Assembly (NCBI GenBank): GCA_021806645.1
Contig: JAJZQX010000006.1
Coordinates: forward strand, 219,174 to 283,173
From: Myxococcales bacterium
Lineage (GTDB): Bacteria > Myxococcota > Myxococcia > Myxococcales > Anaeromyxobacteraceae
Length of the DNA: 64,000 bases
Direction of reading: 5' to 3'
Position 1 is the stretch's first letter. Every line of letters starts with the position of its first letter. The notes beneath the pieces are model-generated. The model saw only the letters and a program-made list of their open reading frames with translations. It did not search any database and was not told the DNA's origin. Position numbers and translations under genes: made by a program. Positions 17,301-28,026 of the stretch are shown here, piece after piece.

Positions 17301-18318
17301 GCCAGTGACCGCTCCCCGCCGGAGGCGGGACGCCCTCCGCTCGAACGCAGGCGACTCTCCACTGGTCGTCCGCCACGGCGAACACGGTGTCGACGCGGCG
17401 CGCACCGGCCAGTGCGGCCTCGTCGAGCGGTGGCGCGTCGCGCTTCGAGAGGCGGCCGCGGTGCACGTCCAGGATCCGCCGACCGGCCGCCCCGTCGTCG
17501 TCGAGGAGGTAGACGTCGAGGCCGGACGGCGCCAGGGATCGCACGGCGTCCTCGACGAGGAGATCCAGCCGCAGCGCCGCGACGACGAAGCCCTCCAGCG
17601 GTTCGCTGCCATCGCGCTTGCGCCGGACGCGGACGGGAGCCGCGACGAGCACGGGACGGTGACCGCGGCCCCCCTTGTCGAGCGGCAGGGGTGCCGAAGA
17701 GACGGCCGGTCCGACCCGTCCAGCGCGGTCGAGCAGGGACGCGGCCGCTGGATCGGTGCCGAGGTCGAACCCCAGCAGCGCCCGGTCGAACGGCGTGACG
17801 AAGTAGACAGGGAAGTACTGGTCGCGCCGCCGCTCGGGGAGGAGCGCGCCGCCGGGGCCGAGTTCGGTGAAGCCGAACGACCGCAGGCCATCGTGGCGTG
17901 CGACATCCTCGTACCGGGCGCGGTCCGCCGCCGCGACCCGCGGGGCCCAGGCGATGGCCACCTCACCGCGGTGATGTGGCTGCATCTTCCCGGCGAACCG
18001 ACCGAACTCGTCCCGATCGACGTACTTCGAGGAATCGAAGAAGGCCGTGGCCGCCAGCAGATCGGCCTGGGCGACCTCGAGCGCCCGGCGGATGGCCTCC
18101 GCACGCTCCTGCGCCGCGTGAGCGAAGCGCTCGGACTCCTCGGTCTCCTCCGCGTGACGGGCGTCGGACACCACGGCGGCGGTGAAGAGCAGTCCGCCGC
18201 CGACGACCAGCAGGAGGGTGAGCAGGGGCCGCCGGAGGACCGCCAGGAAAGGCGTGCGCCGCCCGCTGGCACGGCCGGATGCTTGGCCTAGATGGGAGCC
18301 TCCATGACCAACCGTCAT
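14326..18318 (-). CDS. Hybrid sensor histidine kinase (CHASE-PAS3-HisKA-HATPase-REC-PAS)
   Basis: A 1330-residue membrane sensor. Rough order: transmembrane helix 1 (about 25-50), an extracytoplasmic CHASE-like domain (about 70-330, with GFTELGPGG and PVYFVTPFDRA), transmembrane helix 2 (about 345-365), a coiled-coil linker, three PAS domains (about 415-770), the phosphoacceptor region with GIAHDFNN, an HATPase with NLGVNARDAMP, DSGCGM and GTGLGLSTVYG boxes, a receiver domain with LVLSDVMMP, and an unexpected fourth PAS after the receiver (about 1200-1310). CHASE domains bind small ligands in related sensors; the ligand is unknown here. The start is the ATG at 18318 with GAGG upstream. The C-terminal PAS placed after the receiver is the odd feature. 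Confidence 0.93.
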   Translation of the reverse strand: MTVGHGGSHLGQASGRASGRRTPFLAVLRRPLLTLLLVVGGGLLFTAAVVSDARHAEETEESERFAHAAQERAEAIRRALEVAQADLLAATAFFDSSKYVDRDEFGRFAGKMQPHHRGEVAIAWAPRVAAADRARYEDVARHDGLRSFGFTELGPGGALLPERRRDQYFPVYFVTPFDRALLGFDLGTDPAAASLLDRAGRVGPAVSSAPLPLDKGGRGHRPVLVAAPVRVRRKRDGSEPLEGFVVAALRLDLLVEDAVRSLAPSGLDVYLLDDDGAAGRRILDVHRGRLSKRDAPPLDEAALAGARRVDTVFAVADDQWRVACVRAEGVPPPAGSGHWRVLGSFGLAGTLLLGLLTWTSAARAAETERHSAEQQLSRQALDAETLERKRVEAARESAAVQLDAMRRYSNDILLLVTLDGAIAQANDRALRSYGYSADEITSLHITDLRAPETRASTQAELRLAARDGGLRFETIHRRRDGTTFPVEVSTRPIDLAGRTMLQSVIRDLTLERAARAVVDHQAMLLENLHEAVVALDAGQVITAWNRSAERLFGWPRDEVIGHPAPEILLDDAGGSIAWFAGGVLDEPKTATARVRPREGASIDLESTTVPLRDQNGRSSGHVVVFRDVTAARRAEAATRKAQARLRAILESANEGVWVLDPDGVTELVNRRLLEMFQLPAGGLLGKRLVDLIPAAGGAAVAAHGEAMARGEPVRNAYTLRPGTPSEVQVLLSRSPIEPEDGGTAGEVAVFTDITALRRAERQLQQSTKMEAIGTLASGIAHDFNNILVVIESYSQFILDALDPSDRLWGDAHEIHEAGERAARLVRQLLAIGRRSEARPVILDVNDVVMGMEKFLGRTLGANIVIELSLAPAACRARIDRTQLELVLINLGVNARDAMPNGGALRIEVRHELVEQAPPDLPALGPGHYAVLAVTDSGCGMSPEVVTRVFEPFFTTKELGKGTGLGLSTVYGIVRQAGGLISVASVPGRGTTVTVHLPACDAAEPTSPSPVPAAPASPQARRILVVEDEDGVRRTVKRVLEEAGHAVVEACDATEGFKRLGEQAFDLVLSDVMMPLVSGLDLAAVVRASRPGLRVLFMSGYADRALGLESERVLAKPFTSAELLAAVGGALEQGAGDANLQAAEPGAFGGSEDLDLPARLAGNDSRGVVAAQGRAEMPDQIEASHRDLARMMKLFAAGEARIRAVLEAAIDGVLSLGSDGRVQGMNAAAEHIFGRTRGEVVGGDFCSSLIAESSRAEFSALITSGTGVTGRRGEAHALRGDGGVFPLEYSLTPLDTSAGAGFCVFVRDVTEASRAPPSVQLPCTQPTATSC

Positions 18319-18613
18319 TCGCGTATATCCTCGACCGCTCCGTGAGCCTTGGAGGCGTGACCTGCCAGGGTCTCACGGCATCGCCTTCATCCAAGTGGGC
18401 AGTATATGCCGCGCCGGCAACCGCCACCCGCACCGAGGTCGGCCGTCCCTGGAACGTGGGACGCGCCGCACCGGCGCGCTTCCCGGGCCCTGGTCCTTCG
18501 TCGGCGGCGCGGACGCCAGAGACCGCCGCCAACCCCTGCGCCGTTCGTGGCCATTCAATGGAAACGCGGGGCGATGTCGCCCTATTCCGGGACTGAAGCG
18601 ACGGGCTGAAGGT
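18319..18613. other. Intergenic region between hybrid kinase and dnaE 3' end
   Basis: About 295 bases with no supported gene. It contains the promoter side of the hybrid kinase gene (minus strand) and the 3' end side of dnaE. I see no clear hairpin or operator. Confidence 0.4.
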
Positions 18614-22252
<3,639 letters not shown>

Positions 22253-22376
22253 GGCCCTTCTTCAACGGCGGCGGGAGAGCTGCTACGGCTGCGCGAGTGG
22301 CAGGTTCATAGCAGCCCGGTCTGACCCCACAAGGCCCATCGGCGCGGATTCCTCTCGCGCCCCTTCCGCGAGCCGC

Positions 22377-22874
22377 CTACCTCTTCGAACCCTTCGAGCT
22401 CCGCTTCGTCCTGGCCTTCCTGGCGAGTCCCTTGGGCCCCTTGGCGATCCGCTTCGCGCCGCCCTTCGCTCCCTTGGCACTGCGCCTGGCCGCCGCCTTT
22501 TTCTTGGCGGCGCCCGGCGGGTGGTGGTGGACGACCTCGGTGTTGTGACCGGAGGGATCGAAGACGAACGCGGCGTAGTAGTTGGGGTGGTACTCGGTGC
22601 GCACGCCGGGAGGGCCGTTGTCGGCGCCACCGGCGGCGAGCGCCGCGGCATAGACGGCATCGACGGCGGCGCGGTCGGGGGCCGAGAAGGCCAGGTGCTG
22701 CGGCCGGGCCTCGGGATCCTGGATCAGCCAGAAGTCGAGCTTGCCGCCGGCGCCCAGGCCGGCGCCGTCGGGGAACTCCATGCCCAGGCTGTAGCCGAGC
22801 GGGGCGAGGGCCTTGGTGTAGAAGGCCTTGGCAGCGGCCAGGTCGCGGACACGCAGCGTGATGTGATCGATCAT
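22377..22874 (-). CDS. VOC (glyoxalase-fold) protein with basic Lys/Arg/Ala tail
   Basis: A 165-residue protein. Residues 1-118 form a vicinal-oxygen-chelate metalloenzyme fold: MIDHITLRVRDLAAAKAFYT, an HLAFSAPDRAAVDAV segment and YYAAFVFDPSGHNTEVVHHH, in which His5, the second His and the C-terminal Glu could ligate a metal. Substrate is unknown. The last about 47 residues are extremely basic and alanine-rich (AKKKAAARRSAKGAKGGAKR and so on), like the tail of bacterial histone H1-like proteins, which is unusual for this fold. The ATG at 22874 has GTGAGG upstream, so I prefer it to the slightly longer frame. It is transcribed away from the membrane-protein gene at 23068. Confidence 0.85.
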   Translation of the reverse strand: MIDHITLRVRDLAAAKAFYTKALAPLGYSLGMEFPDGAGLGAGGKLDFWLIQDPEARPQHLAFSAPDRAAVDAVYAAALAAGGADNGPPGVRTEYHPNYYAAFVFDPSGHNTEVVHHHPPGAAKKKAAARRSAKGAKGGAKRIAKGPKGLARKARTKRSSKGSKR

Positions 22875-23067
22875 CGGAAGCCTCACGAGAGGTGCGGGTT
22901 GGGGACGCGTGGAACGGTCCCCCGCATCCTAGTGACCGGCGAGGCCCGTGGATGGGGTTAACAGGTGACAGGCTCCGATTGGGTCGGGAAAGGGTTTCGG
23001 GAAGCGTGGCGTCGCAGTACAACCAGCCGTCGGGGCGCCTCTCCTCCCAAGCCCCGAAGGAGCCCCC

Positions 23068-23634
23068 ATGCCCGCCATTTTCGTCGTCACCCCGTTCCTG
23101 CGCCGAGTCAGCGACGGGAAGTTCTTCCGCGCCGCCTTCCCGGTCTTCTTCCGGGGCTGCGCCGCGCTCGCCGCGCTCGGCGCGCTCTACGGCTCCTACC
23201 TGCTCTGGCGCACCGTCAACCGCGAGATGGCCTTCAACGGCTTCCTCGCCCTGGCCCTGACGCAGCTGCTGCTGCTCGCCCTCGGGCTGGTGGCCGTCAA
23301 CGTGCTCTGGCTGCGCGCGGAGGACGCCGAGGCCGTGACGCAGGCCGAGGGGATCCTGACGCCCATGGTGGCCATCGCGCTGCGCGCGGCGGGTGAGGTG
23401 CTCGGCGCGGCGCAGGTGATCGGGGGCATCGCCATCGCCGTGCTCGGCTGGCTCGGCGAAGGGTGGGCCGCGAGGCGGATCTTCGGCCCGTTCTGGCTGG
23501 CCCGGCCCACCGACGGGGTGCTGGCTATCATCCTGGGGTTCGGCTACGGCTTCGCCGTGCTGGCGCTCTTCTACTTCATCGCCGAACAGGCCAGCGCCCT
23601 CTGGGCGGTGGAGCGGAACACGCGGCGGAAGTGA
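23068..23634 (+). CDS. Integral membrane protein of unknown function
   Basis: A 188-residue protein with four likely transmembrane helices: about 24-46 (FFRGCAALAALGALYGSYLL), 55-80 (FLALALTQLLLLALGLVAVN), 100-130 (VLGAAQVIGGIAIAVLGWLG) and 150-175 (GVLAIILGFGYGFAVLALFYF). There is no signal for export or catalysis. GGAGCCCCC precedes the ATG. It stands alone between the VOC gene (divergent) and a gene fragment (convergent). I do not recognise a family. Confidence 0.75.
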   Translation: MPAIFVVTPFLRRVSDGKFFRAAFPVFFRGCAALAALGALYGSYLLWRTVNREMAFNGFLALALTQLLLLALGLVAVNVLWLRAEDAEAVTQAEGILTPMVAIALRAAGEVLGAAQVIGGIAIAVLGWLGEGWAARRIFGPFWLARPTDGVLAIILGFGYGFAVLALFYFIAEQASALWAVERNTRRK

Positions 23635-23671
23635 AGGCGGCCGGCGCCGAGCCGGCCCCACCCGCCGCCCG

Positions 23672-23845
23672 CTACCAGACCCCGACCCGCTCCGCCGCCG
23701 GGAGGTGGAGCGCCAGCCCCCTGGCCTCGATGCCGGCCTCGTCCATGAAGGTGGCGTCGTAGTCGCCCACCTGCTGCTGCTCGGTGCCGGCCGGGGCCGC
23801 GGCGCAGGCGGCGCGGTCGAGCCCGGCCAGGTCGAGGCCGCTCAC
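23672..23845 (-). pseudogene. Probable 3' fragment of a protein gene
   Basis: The last about 57 codons of a minus-strand frame (ending DEAGIEARGLALHLPAAERV then GVW) have nearly all G or C at the third position, typical of real genes in this genome, yet the frame loses this signature upstream of a GTG at 23845 and has no ribosome-binding site there. It therefore looks like the C-terminal remnant of a gene cut off by the nucleotidyltransferase cassette next to it, though a genuine small gene starting at the GTG cannot be excluded. I cannot name the parent family. Confidence 0.4.
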
Positions 23846-23923
23846 CCCGTCCCGAACTGCTCTCGGCAGGGAGCGCCGCTGTACGCCGCGCCCTCGGCTC
23901 GTTACGCTGTGGAGGTGAAGGCC

Positions 23924-24361
23924 GTGGCCCAGCTGCTCAACGACCTGCAGTCCAGCGGGCTGGTGCAGGGGTATGCCCTGTTCGGGGCCATGGCCCAGAT
24001 GCGTTACACCGAGGCAGTGGCCACGCTCGACGCCGACGTGCTGGTGGCCGTCGCGCAGGCGGACCGGCTCGACGTGCTGGGCGACATCTACGCCTTCTGC
24101 GCCGCCCGAGGCCATTCGCCGGAGGGCGAGGCGATGGAGCAGGCCGAGACCGCCAACTTCGACGGGGTGCCCCTTCGCGTCGTGAGGGCGGCCCACCTTG
24201 CCGTCATCGCGTTGAGCGTGGGGCGGGCCAAGGACTTCGCCCGCGTCCTGGCGCTGCTGGAGTCGGGGAGCGTCACTCGACAGGAGATCGGGCTGCTCGC
24301 CACCCGGCACGGCCTGGACGGGGCCTGGGAGCGGTTCGAGGGGAGGTTTCCCCGTGAGTGA
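23924..24361 (+). CDS. Nucleotidyltransferase-fold protein (MNT/AbiEii-like)
   Basis: A 145-residue protein resembling the minimal nucleotidyltransferase / AbiEii toxin-type fold: LFGAMAQMRYTEAVATLDAD fits the Gly-x-x-Ala helix followed by the R/T...DxD metal-binding strand (LDADVLVAV), and the C-terminal half carries the helical GVPLRVVRAAHLAVIALSVG region and the RDF-like KDFARVLALLE. The glycine pair of the canonical GG/GS motif is reduced to GA, so activity is uncertain. I choose the GTG at 23924 (VAQLLNDLQ) because GGAGG lies 8 bases before it. It overlaps a small downstream gene by 8 bases, an arrangement seen in two-gene nucleotidyltransferase modules. Confidence 0.65.
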   Translation: MAQLLNDLQSSGLVQGYALFGAMAQMRYTEAVATLDADVLVAVAQADRLDVLGDIYAFCAARGHSPEGEAMEQAETANFDGVPLRVVRAAHLAVIALSVGRAKDFARVLALLESGSVTRQEIGLLATRHGLDGAWERFEGRFPRE

Positions 24362-24548
24362 CGTCAAGCTGCTGCTGGAGCGCCAGGCCCGCTGGCAGCG
24401 GGCGCGCCAGGCCCTCACCTGGCCCGAGAAGGTCCGGGTGGCGGAGCAGGCGCGCGGGTCGGTCCTTCGGCTGCGTCGCTCCGCTGAAGGCGACCACCAA
24501 CTCGAACAGGCGGGCCCAGCCGAGAAGGTGAAGCGGCGACTGACCTGA
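24354..24548 (+). CDS. Small partner protein of the nucleotidyltransferase
   Basis: A 64-residue basic protein starting at a GTG with GGGGAGG 7 bases upstream; its start overlaps the 3' end of the nucleotidyltransferase gene (stop at 24359-24361). The front half, LLLERQARWQRARQALTWPE then KVRVAEQARGSV, is the short helical sequence commonly encoded directly after or before AbiEii/MNT-type nucleotidyltransferase genes. The final about 15 residues are low-complexity. The pair may be a toxin-antitoxin-like or housekeeping accessory module; the partner role is inferred from position and resemblance. Confidence 0.55.
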   Translation: MSDVKLLLERQARWQRARQALTWPEKVRVAEQARGSVLRLRRSAEGDHQLEQAGPAEKVKRRLT

Positions 24549-24592
24549 CCCGTTCCCCTTGCCAGGGTGTCGCGGTCGCCCCCGACTCGCCT

Positions 24593-25735
24593 CTACCCCA
24601 CCCTCCGCCTCGGCGCCTCCCCGCAGGCCCACTCGTGGCGCGACCCCTCGTGCAGCGCGGCATAGACCTCGTCGCGGAGCCGGTTGGCCTCGGCGTCGGT
24701 GAGCGTCCGCGTCAGCGCCCGGAGCGTGAGGCGAACCAGCACGTTCTTCTGCCCGGGAGCGAGGCCGAGCCGCGTCCGCGCCGCCTCCGGGAGCGCGGCG
24801 TGGGTGGTCTCGGAGAGCACCTCGACCGCCTCGACGTCGTCGGCCCGGCCACCGAGCGCCTCACGCACCCGGTCGCCCAGCTCCTCGGCCAGCAGCCGCT
24901 CGTGGACCGCCAGCGAGAGGTCGCGGCGGACGGGGGGCTGGTCGGAGACCGGCTTCCACGGAGCCAGGTCGAGGAGCTGCGAGGTGACGCGCGGATCGGT
25001 GGCACGGAGCAGCCGCAGGTCGTCCAGCCCCTTCACGGCCATCAGGATCCGGTCGAGCCCGAGCCCCATGGCCAGGCCCGACCAGGCCTCCGGGAGCCCC
25101 GCGTCTCGCAGGATTCGCGGGTGGACCACGCCGCACTCGCCCACCTCGACCCATTCGCCGTTCACCTCGACGTGGATCTCCAGCCCACCCGCCGTGTACG
25201 GGTGGACGGTGTGGACAGTCTTCACGGGGCGGCCGGGCAGGAGCGCCCCGACCACCGTCCGGATCATGTCGGCCAGCTCGGTCGAGCCGAGCGGCTCGCC
25301 GCGCCGGATCCGCCAGAGGTCGAGCTGGTGGGGCTCGCCGACGTGGTGCCGGTCGATCCGGTCTCGCCGCCAGACCAGGCCGGGGCATGAGAGGAGCAGG
25401 TCCGAAGGCGGCGCGGCGGCCAGCCGGCGGAGCAGCGGCGGGATCATGGCCGAGGTCTGCGTCCGGAGCAGCCGGTCGTTCGCGACGTAGCGGGTGTAGC
25501 GGGCGTCGCGCGCGGCGCCACCGGGCGGGTAGAGGAGCCGGTCGTAGTTGTCGGTGACGGTGACGATCGGCTCGGTTCGCTCCTCCAGCACCGGGCAGCC
25601 CCAGGCGTCGCGCAGCGCCGTGACGGCGGCGTCGAGGAGGAGCTGCATGGCGTGGCGCCCCTGGGCCGGGTCGGTCAGATCGCGGAGGGTGAGGGCTCGT
25701 CGCAGGGCTTCGGGAGAGAGTATGGCGTGCGGCAT
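24593..25735 (-). CDS. Single-chain PheRS-like protein with FDX-ACB domain
   Basis: A 380-residue class II aminoacyl-tRNA-synthetase homologue. The N-terminal part carries the phenylalanyl class signature LLRTQTSAM, a motif-2-like GLVWRRDRIDRHH...HQLDLWR, the strand and motif-3-like GLAMGLGLDRILMAVKGLDD. The last about 100 residues are a ferredoxin-fold anticodon-binding (FDX-ACB) domain beginning WKPVSDQPPVRRDLSLAV. This is the domain order of the single-chain mitochondrial PheRS, not of the bacterial PheS/PheT heterotetramer, and it lacks the PheS N-terminal coiled coil. It could be a tRNA-charging paralogue or have another amino-acid-activating role. GAGG precedes the ATG. No tRNA or second subunit gene is adjacent. 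Confidence 0.75.
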   Translation of the reverse strand: MPHAILSPEALRRALTLRDLTDPAQGRHAMQLLLDAAVTALRDAWGCPVLEERTEPIVTVTDNYDRLLYPPGGAARDARYTRYVANDRLLRTQTSAMIPPLLRRLAAAPPSDLLLSCPGLVWRRDRIDRHHVGEPHQLDLWRIRRGEPLGSTELADMIRTVVGALLPGRPVKTVHTVHPYTAGGLEIHVEVNGEWVEVGECGVVHPRILRDAGLPEAWSGLAMGLGLDRILMAVKGLDDLRLLRATDPRVTSQLLDLAPWKPVSDQPPVRRDLSLAVHERLLAEELGDRVREALGGRADDVEAVEVLSETTHAALPEAARTRLGLAPGQKNVLVRLTLRALTRTLTDAEANRLRDEVYAALHEGSRHEWACGEAPRRRVG

Positions 25736-25992
25736 GTTCGACCTCGGTTGCGGCTGGCCCGTTCGTCACGGGCGTGAGCGGAATGGCGGTGGAGGGAAGA
25801 GAACCCCACGCCAGTGCCCGGACCGTTGACGGTTTGGGAGGAGCGGCTACCGCATCACGCGAGGCGCGGCGCCACCCAGCCCGGGCAGGGGCTGGGGTCG
25901 CCAAAATCGAAGGCTCTCGCGGAACAGGTGGACCACGAGCGACACGATAGTGGTCCGGCCCCCGGCGCGCAAGCCCGGGGGCTGGGCGGCGG
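25736..25992. promoter_or_regulatory. Leader of the PheRS-like gene with a 6-bp stem hairpin
   Basis: About 257 bases with no well-supported gene. Immediately upstream of the PheRS-like start (25757-25773) GCCCGT pairs with ACGGGC around a 5-base loop, between any promoter and the GAGG site. There is no T-box specifier or antiterminator sequence I can recognise. A minus-strand mini-frame (25847-25945) was considered and not called. Confidence 0.3.
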
Positions 25993-26385
25993 CTACTGCT
26001 TGAGGACCGGGCCGCGGTGTCCGGAGCCCTCGTCCTCGAAGCCGTGGGCCAGGACGAAGTGGTAGATGGGGTAGGGCTCGTCGCCGCCGCCGATCACCTC
26101 GAAGACGTGCTGCCCCTCCTCGGCGGCGTTCGGGTCGGGCATGCCCTGGACGAAGAGGATGTCCCGCGTGTCGATGGCGATCTCGGCCAGCAGCGCCTTG
26201 CCGCGCAGCAGCTGGACGGTCGGCACGCGGTCCTCGTCCTCGTCGAGGTCCCAGTGCAGGTCGTCCTGGTCGAAGAGGTAGGCGTCGGCCGTCCCGGCGC
26301 GCAGGATGCAGTGCGGGTGACGCTTCAACCAGCGCCAGAAGCGGTCGAAGGCGAGGGTGGCTCCGGTCTCCACGGTGAGGCTCAT
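25993..26385 (-). CDS. Conserved hypothetical protein
   Basis: A 130-residue soluble acidic protein with no signal peptide or membrane helix. It begins MSLTVETGATLAFDRFWRWL and contains the acidic stretch DLHWDLDEDEDRV and a Gly-rich VFEVIGGGDEPYPIYHFVLA. I do not recognise a domain. The in-frame longer version (to 26454) adds a hydrophobic segment without its own start signal, so I choose the ATG at 26385. It is divergent from the small gene at 26423 with a 37-base AT-richer gap (CAATATAGTAGG) likely holding both promoters. Confidence 0.65.
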   Translation of the reverse strand: MSLTVETGATLAFDRFWRWLKRHPHCILRAGTADAYLFDQDDLHWDLDEDEDRVPTVQLLRGKALLAEIAIDTRDILFVQGMPDPNAAEEGQHVFEVIGGGDEPYPIYHFVLAHGFEDEGSGHRGPVLKQ

Positions 26386-26422
26386 GGCGACAATATAGTA
26401 GGTAAGGTGGCTCGACGCGCGC

Positions 26423-26605
26423 ATGGCGATCACGGCGGGCGAGGAGGCGGCCATCCGCGAGGCGCTGCGCGGGACCCGCTCGGTCGACCGGACCTACCGG
26501 GTGGAGCTGGTGGACAAGGACGGCGTGGTCCACGCCGAGGTGGACAAGGTGGTCCACGTCCGGCTGCGCTACAATGCGCCGCCCACGCCGGAGTCACGCA
26601 CATGA
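26423..26605 (+). CDS. Small protein overlapping ilvE start
   Basis: A 60-residue frame, MAITAGEEAAIREALRGTRS and then a beta-strand-rich half (YRVELVDKDGVVHAEVDKVV). Its stop overlaps the ilvE start as ATGA (26602-26605), and its codon third positions are mostly G/C, which supports it being translated and coupled to ilvE. No known family. The Shine-Dalgarno upstream is poor, so it is a lower-confidence call. Confidence 0.5.
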   Translation: MAITAGEEAAIREALRGTRSVDRTYRVELVDKDGVVHAEVDKVVHVRLRYNAPPTPESRT

Positions 26606-27693
26606 AGATCCGCTACGACCTGAAGCCCGCCGCGCAGCGCCGCACCGCGCCCCTCAAGCCCGAGGGGCCGCTCTCCTTCGGCCAGCTGCGCACCGACCAC
26701 ATGTTCCTCATGGACCACGTGGACGGTAGCTGGCGCGACCCGCGCATCGTCCCCTACGGCCCGTTCTCGCTCGACCCCGGCGCGGTGGTGCTCCACTACA
26801 GCCAGGAGATCTTCGAGGGGGCCAAGGCCTTCAAGCACGCCGACGGCGAGATCCACGCCTTCCGCATCGACAAGAACGCCGAGCGGCTGAACCGCTCCGC
26901 GCCCGGCCTGTGCATGCCGACGGTGCTGGTGGCCGACCAGGTCGAGGCCATCCTGGCGCTGCTCGACGTCGACCGGCTCTGGTTCCCGGAGCAGGACGGC
27001 GCCTCGCTCTACATCCGGCCCTTCATGATCGGCACGCAGGACTCACTCGGCGTGAAGCCGTCGAACAAGTACCTCTTCTGCGTCTTCCTCTCCCCCAGCG
27101 GCCCCTACTACCCGAAGGGCTTCACCGAGCCGATCAAGCTGCTCATCTCCAGGCGTTTCCACCGCGCCGCGCCGGGCGGCACCGGCGCGCTCAAGACCGG
27201 CGGCAACTACGCGGCCTCGCTGCGGGCCGGCGAGGCGGCGCACGACCTGGGCGCCTCGCAGGTGCTCTTCCTCGACACCACCGACACCTGGATCGAGGAG
27301 GCCGGGGCGATGAACCACTACCACGTCACCCGCGACGGCAAGCTGGTGATCCCGACCTTCACCGACACCATCCTGCGCTCGGTCACCTCCGAGTCGGTGC
27401 TGGCGCTGGGGAAGGCGGCGCTGGGCGTGGAGACGGTGCAGGAGCGCATCCCGCTGGCCGGGTTCCTCGAGGGGCTGAAGAGCGGCGCCATCACCGAGGC
27501 GGGCGGCTTCGGCACCGCCGCGGTGGTCTCGCCGGTCGGCGCCTACGTCTTCGAGGACAAGACCGAGGTGCTGGTCGGCGGCGGCGCCATCGGGCCGCAC
27601 ACCCGTCGAGTCTACGAGGTGATCTCCGGCATCCAGCGCGGCACGCGCCCGGCGCCGGCCGGGTGGCTGTTCAAGGCGCCGCGGGTGGTTTGA
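26602..27693 (+). CDS. ilvE: Branched-chain amino acid aminotransferase
   Basis: PLP enzyme interconverting leucine, isoleucine and valine with their 2-oxo acids, the final step of branched-chain amino-acid synthesis. The 363-residue protein is fold-type IV class: GALKTGGNYAASLRAGEAAH contains the PLP lysine (KTGGNYA), and WIEEAGAMNHYHV and EAGGFGTAAVVSPVG are the conserved cofactor-binding segments. The length and the YGPFSLDPGAVVLHYSQEIF opening fit the longer eukaryote/Mycobacterium-like IlvE type. The start ATG (26602) overlaps the stop of the 60-residue frame. A hairpin follows the stop codon. Confidence 0.96.
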   Translation: MKIRYDLKPAAQRRTAPLKPEGPLSFGQLRTDHMFLMDHVDGSWRDPRIVPYGPFSLDPGAVVLHYSQEIFEGAKAFKHADGEIHAFRIDKNAERLNRSAPGLCMPTVLVADQVEAILALLDVDRLWFPEQDGASLYIRPFMIGTQDSLGVKPSNKYLFCVFLSPSGPYYPKGFTEPIKLLISRRFHRAAPGGTGALKTGGNYAASLRAGEAAHDLGASQVLFLDTTDTWIEEAGAMNHYHVTRDGKLVIPTFTDTILRSVTSESVLALGKAALGVETVQERIPLAGFLEGLKSGAITEAGGFGTAAVVSPVGAYVFEDKTEVLVGGGAIGPHTRRVYEVISGIQRGTRPAPAGWLFKAPRVV

Positions 27694-27695
27694 TC

Positions 27696-27727
27696 GCGAC
27701 GGCGACGGCTTCTGGTGTCGCCGTCGC
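27696..27727 (+). terminator. Hairpin after ilvE
   Basis: An 11-bp perfect stem, GCGACGGCGAC and GTCGCCGTCGC, around a 10-base loop, 2 bases after the ilvE stop. No T-run follows (AAGCTTCG), so it may need Rho or be a processing/stability structure. Confidence 0.55.
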
Positions 27728-28026
27728 AAGCTTCGAGGAACGCCTCCTCTACGGGGCTCCTGCCCATGGACACCCGTGGCGGCGTCACGCCGTCCGCGGC
27801 GTGCGCCTGTGGAGCCGAACGTGAGTCTCGCGACGAGGCGCCGCCGGCCCAGGGCCCTCGTCGCGCCTGCGGCGCGCCTTCTCGCCAGCGGCGCTTCCGC
27901 TTGGGCGGGCGCGGCCGGGGCTGCGAAGCTCGGCCCCGTGCCGGCGGCGCCCCGTCGCTCGGTAGCACGGTCGTGTGACTGGAACCGCTCGCCGGGCCCC
28001 GGCCGGCGCCGTCAGCGGACCCCAGC
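27728..28026. other. Intergenic region between ilvE and purQ 3' ends
   Basis: About 299 bases between two converging genes (333 with the hairpin). A second hairpin lies at 27830-27864: GCGACGAGG and CCTCGTCGC, 9-bp perfect, 17-base loop. No coding signature is seen. Confidence 0.45.

Noticed and set aside
25847..25945. 32-residue minus-strand frame VSLVVHLFRESLRFWRPQPL...
   Set aside because: No ribosome-binding site, mixed third-position bias and no family; kept only as a note in the PheRS-like leader region.
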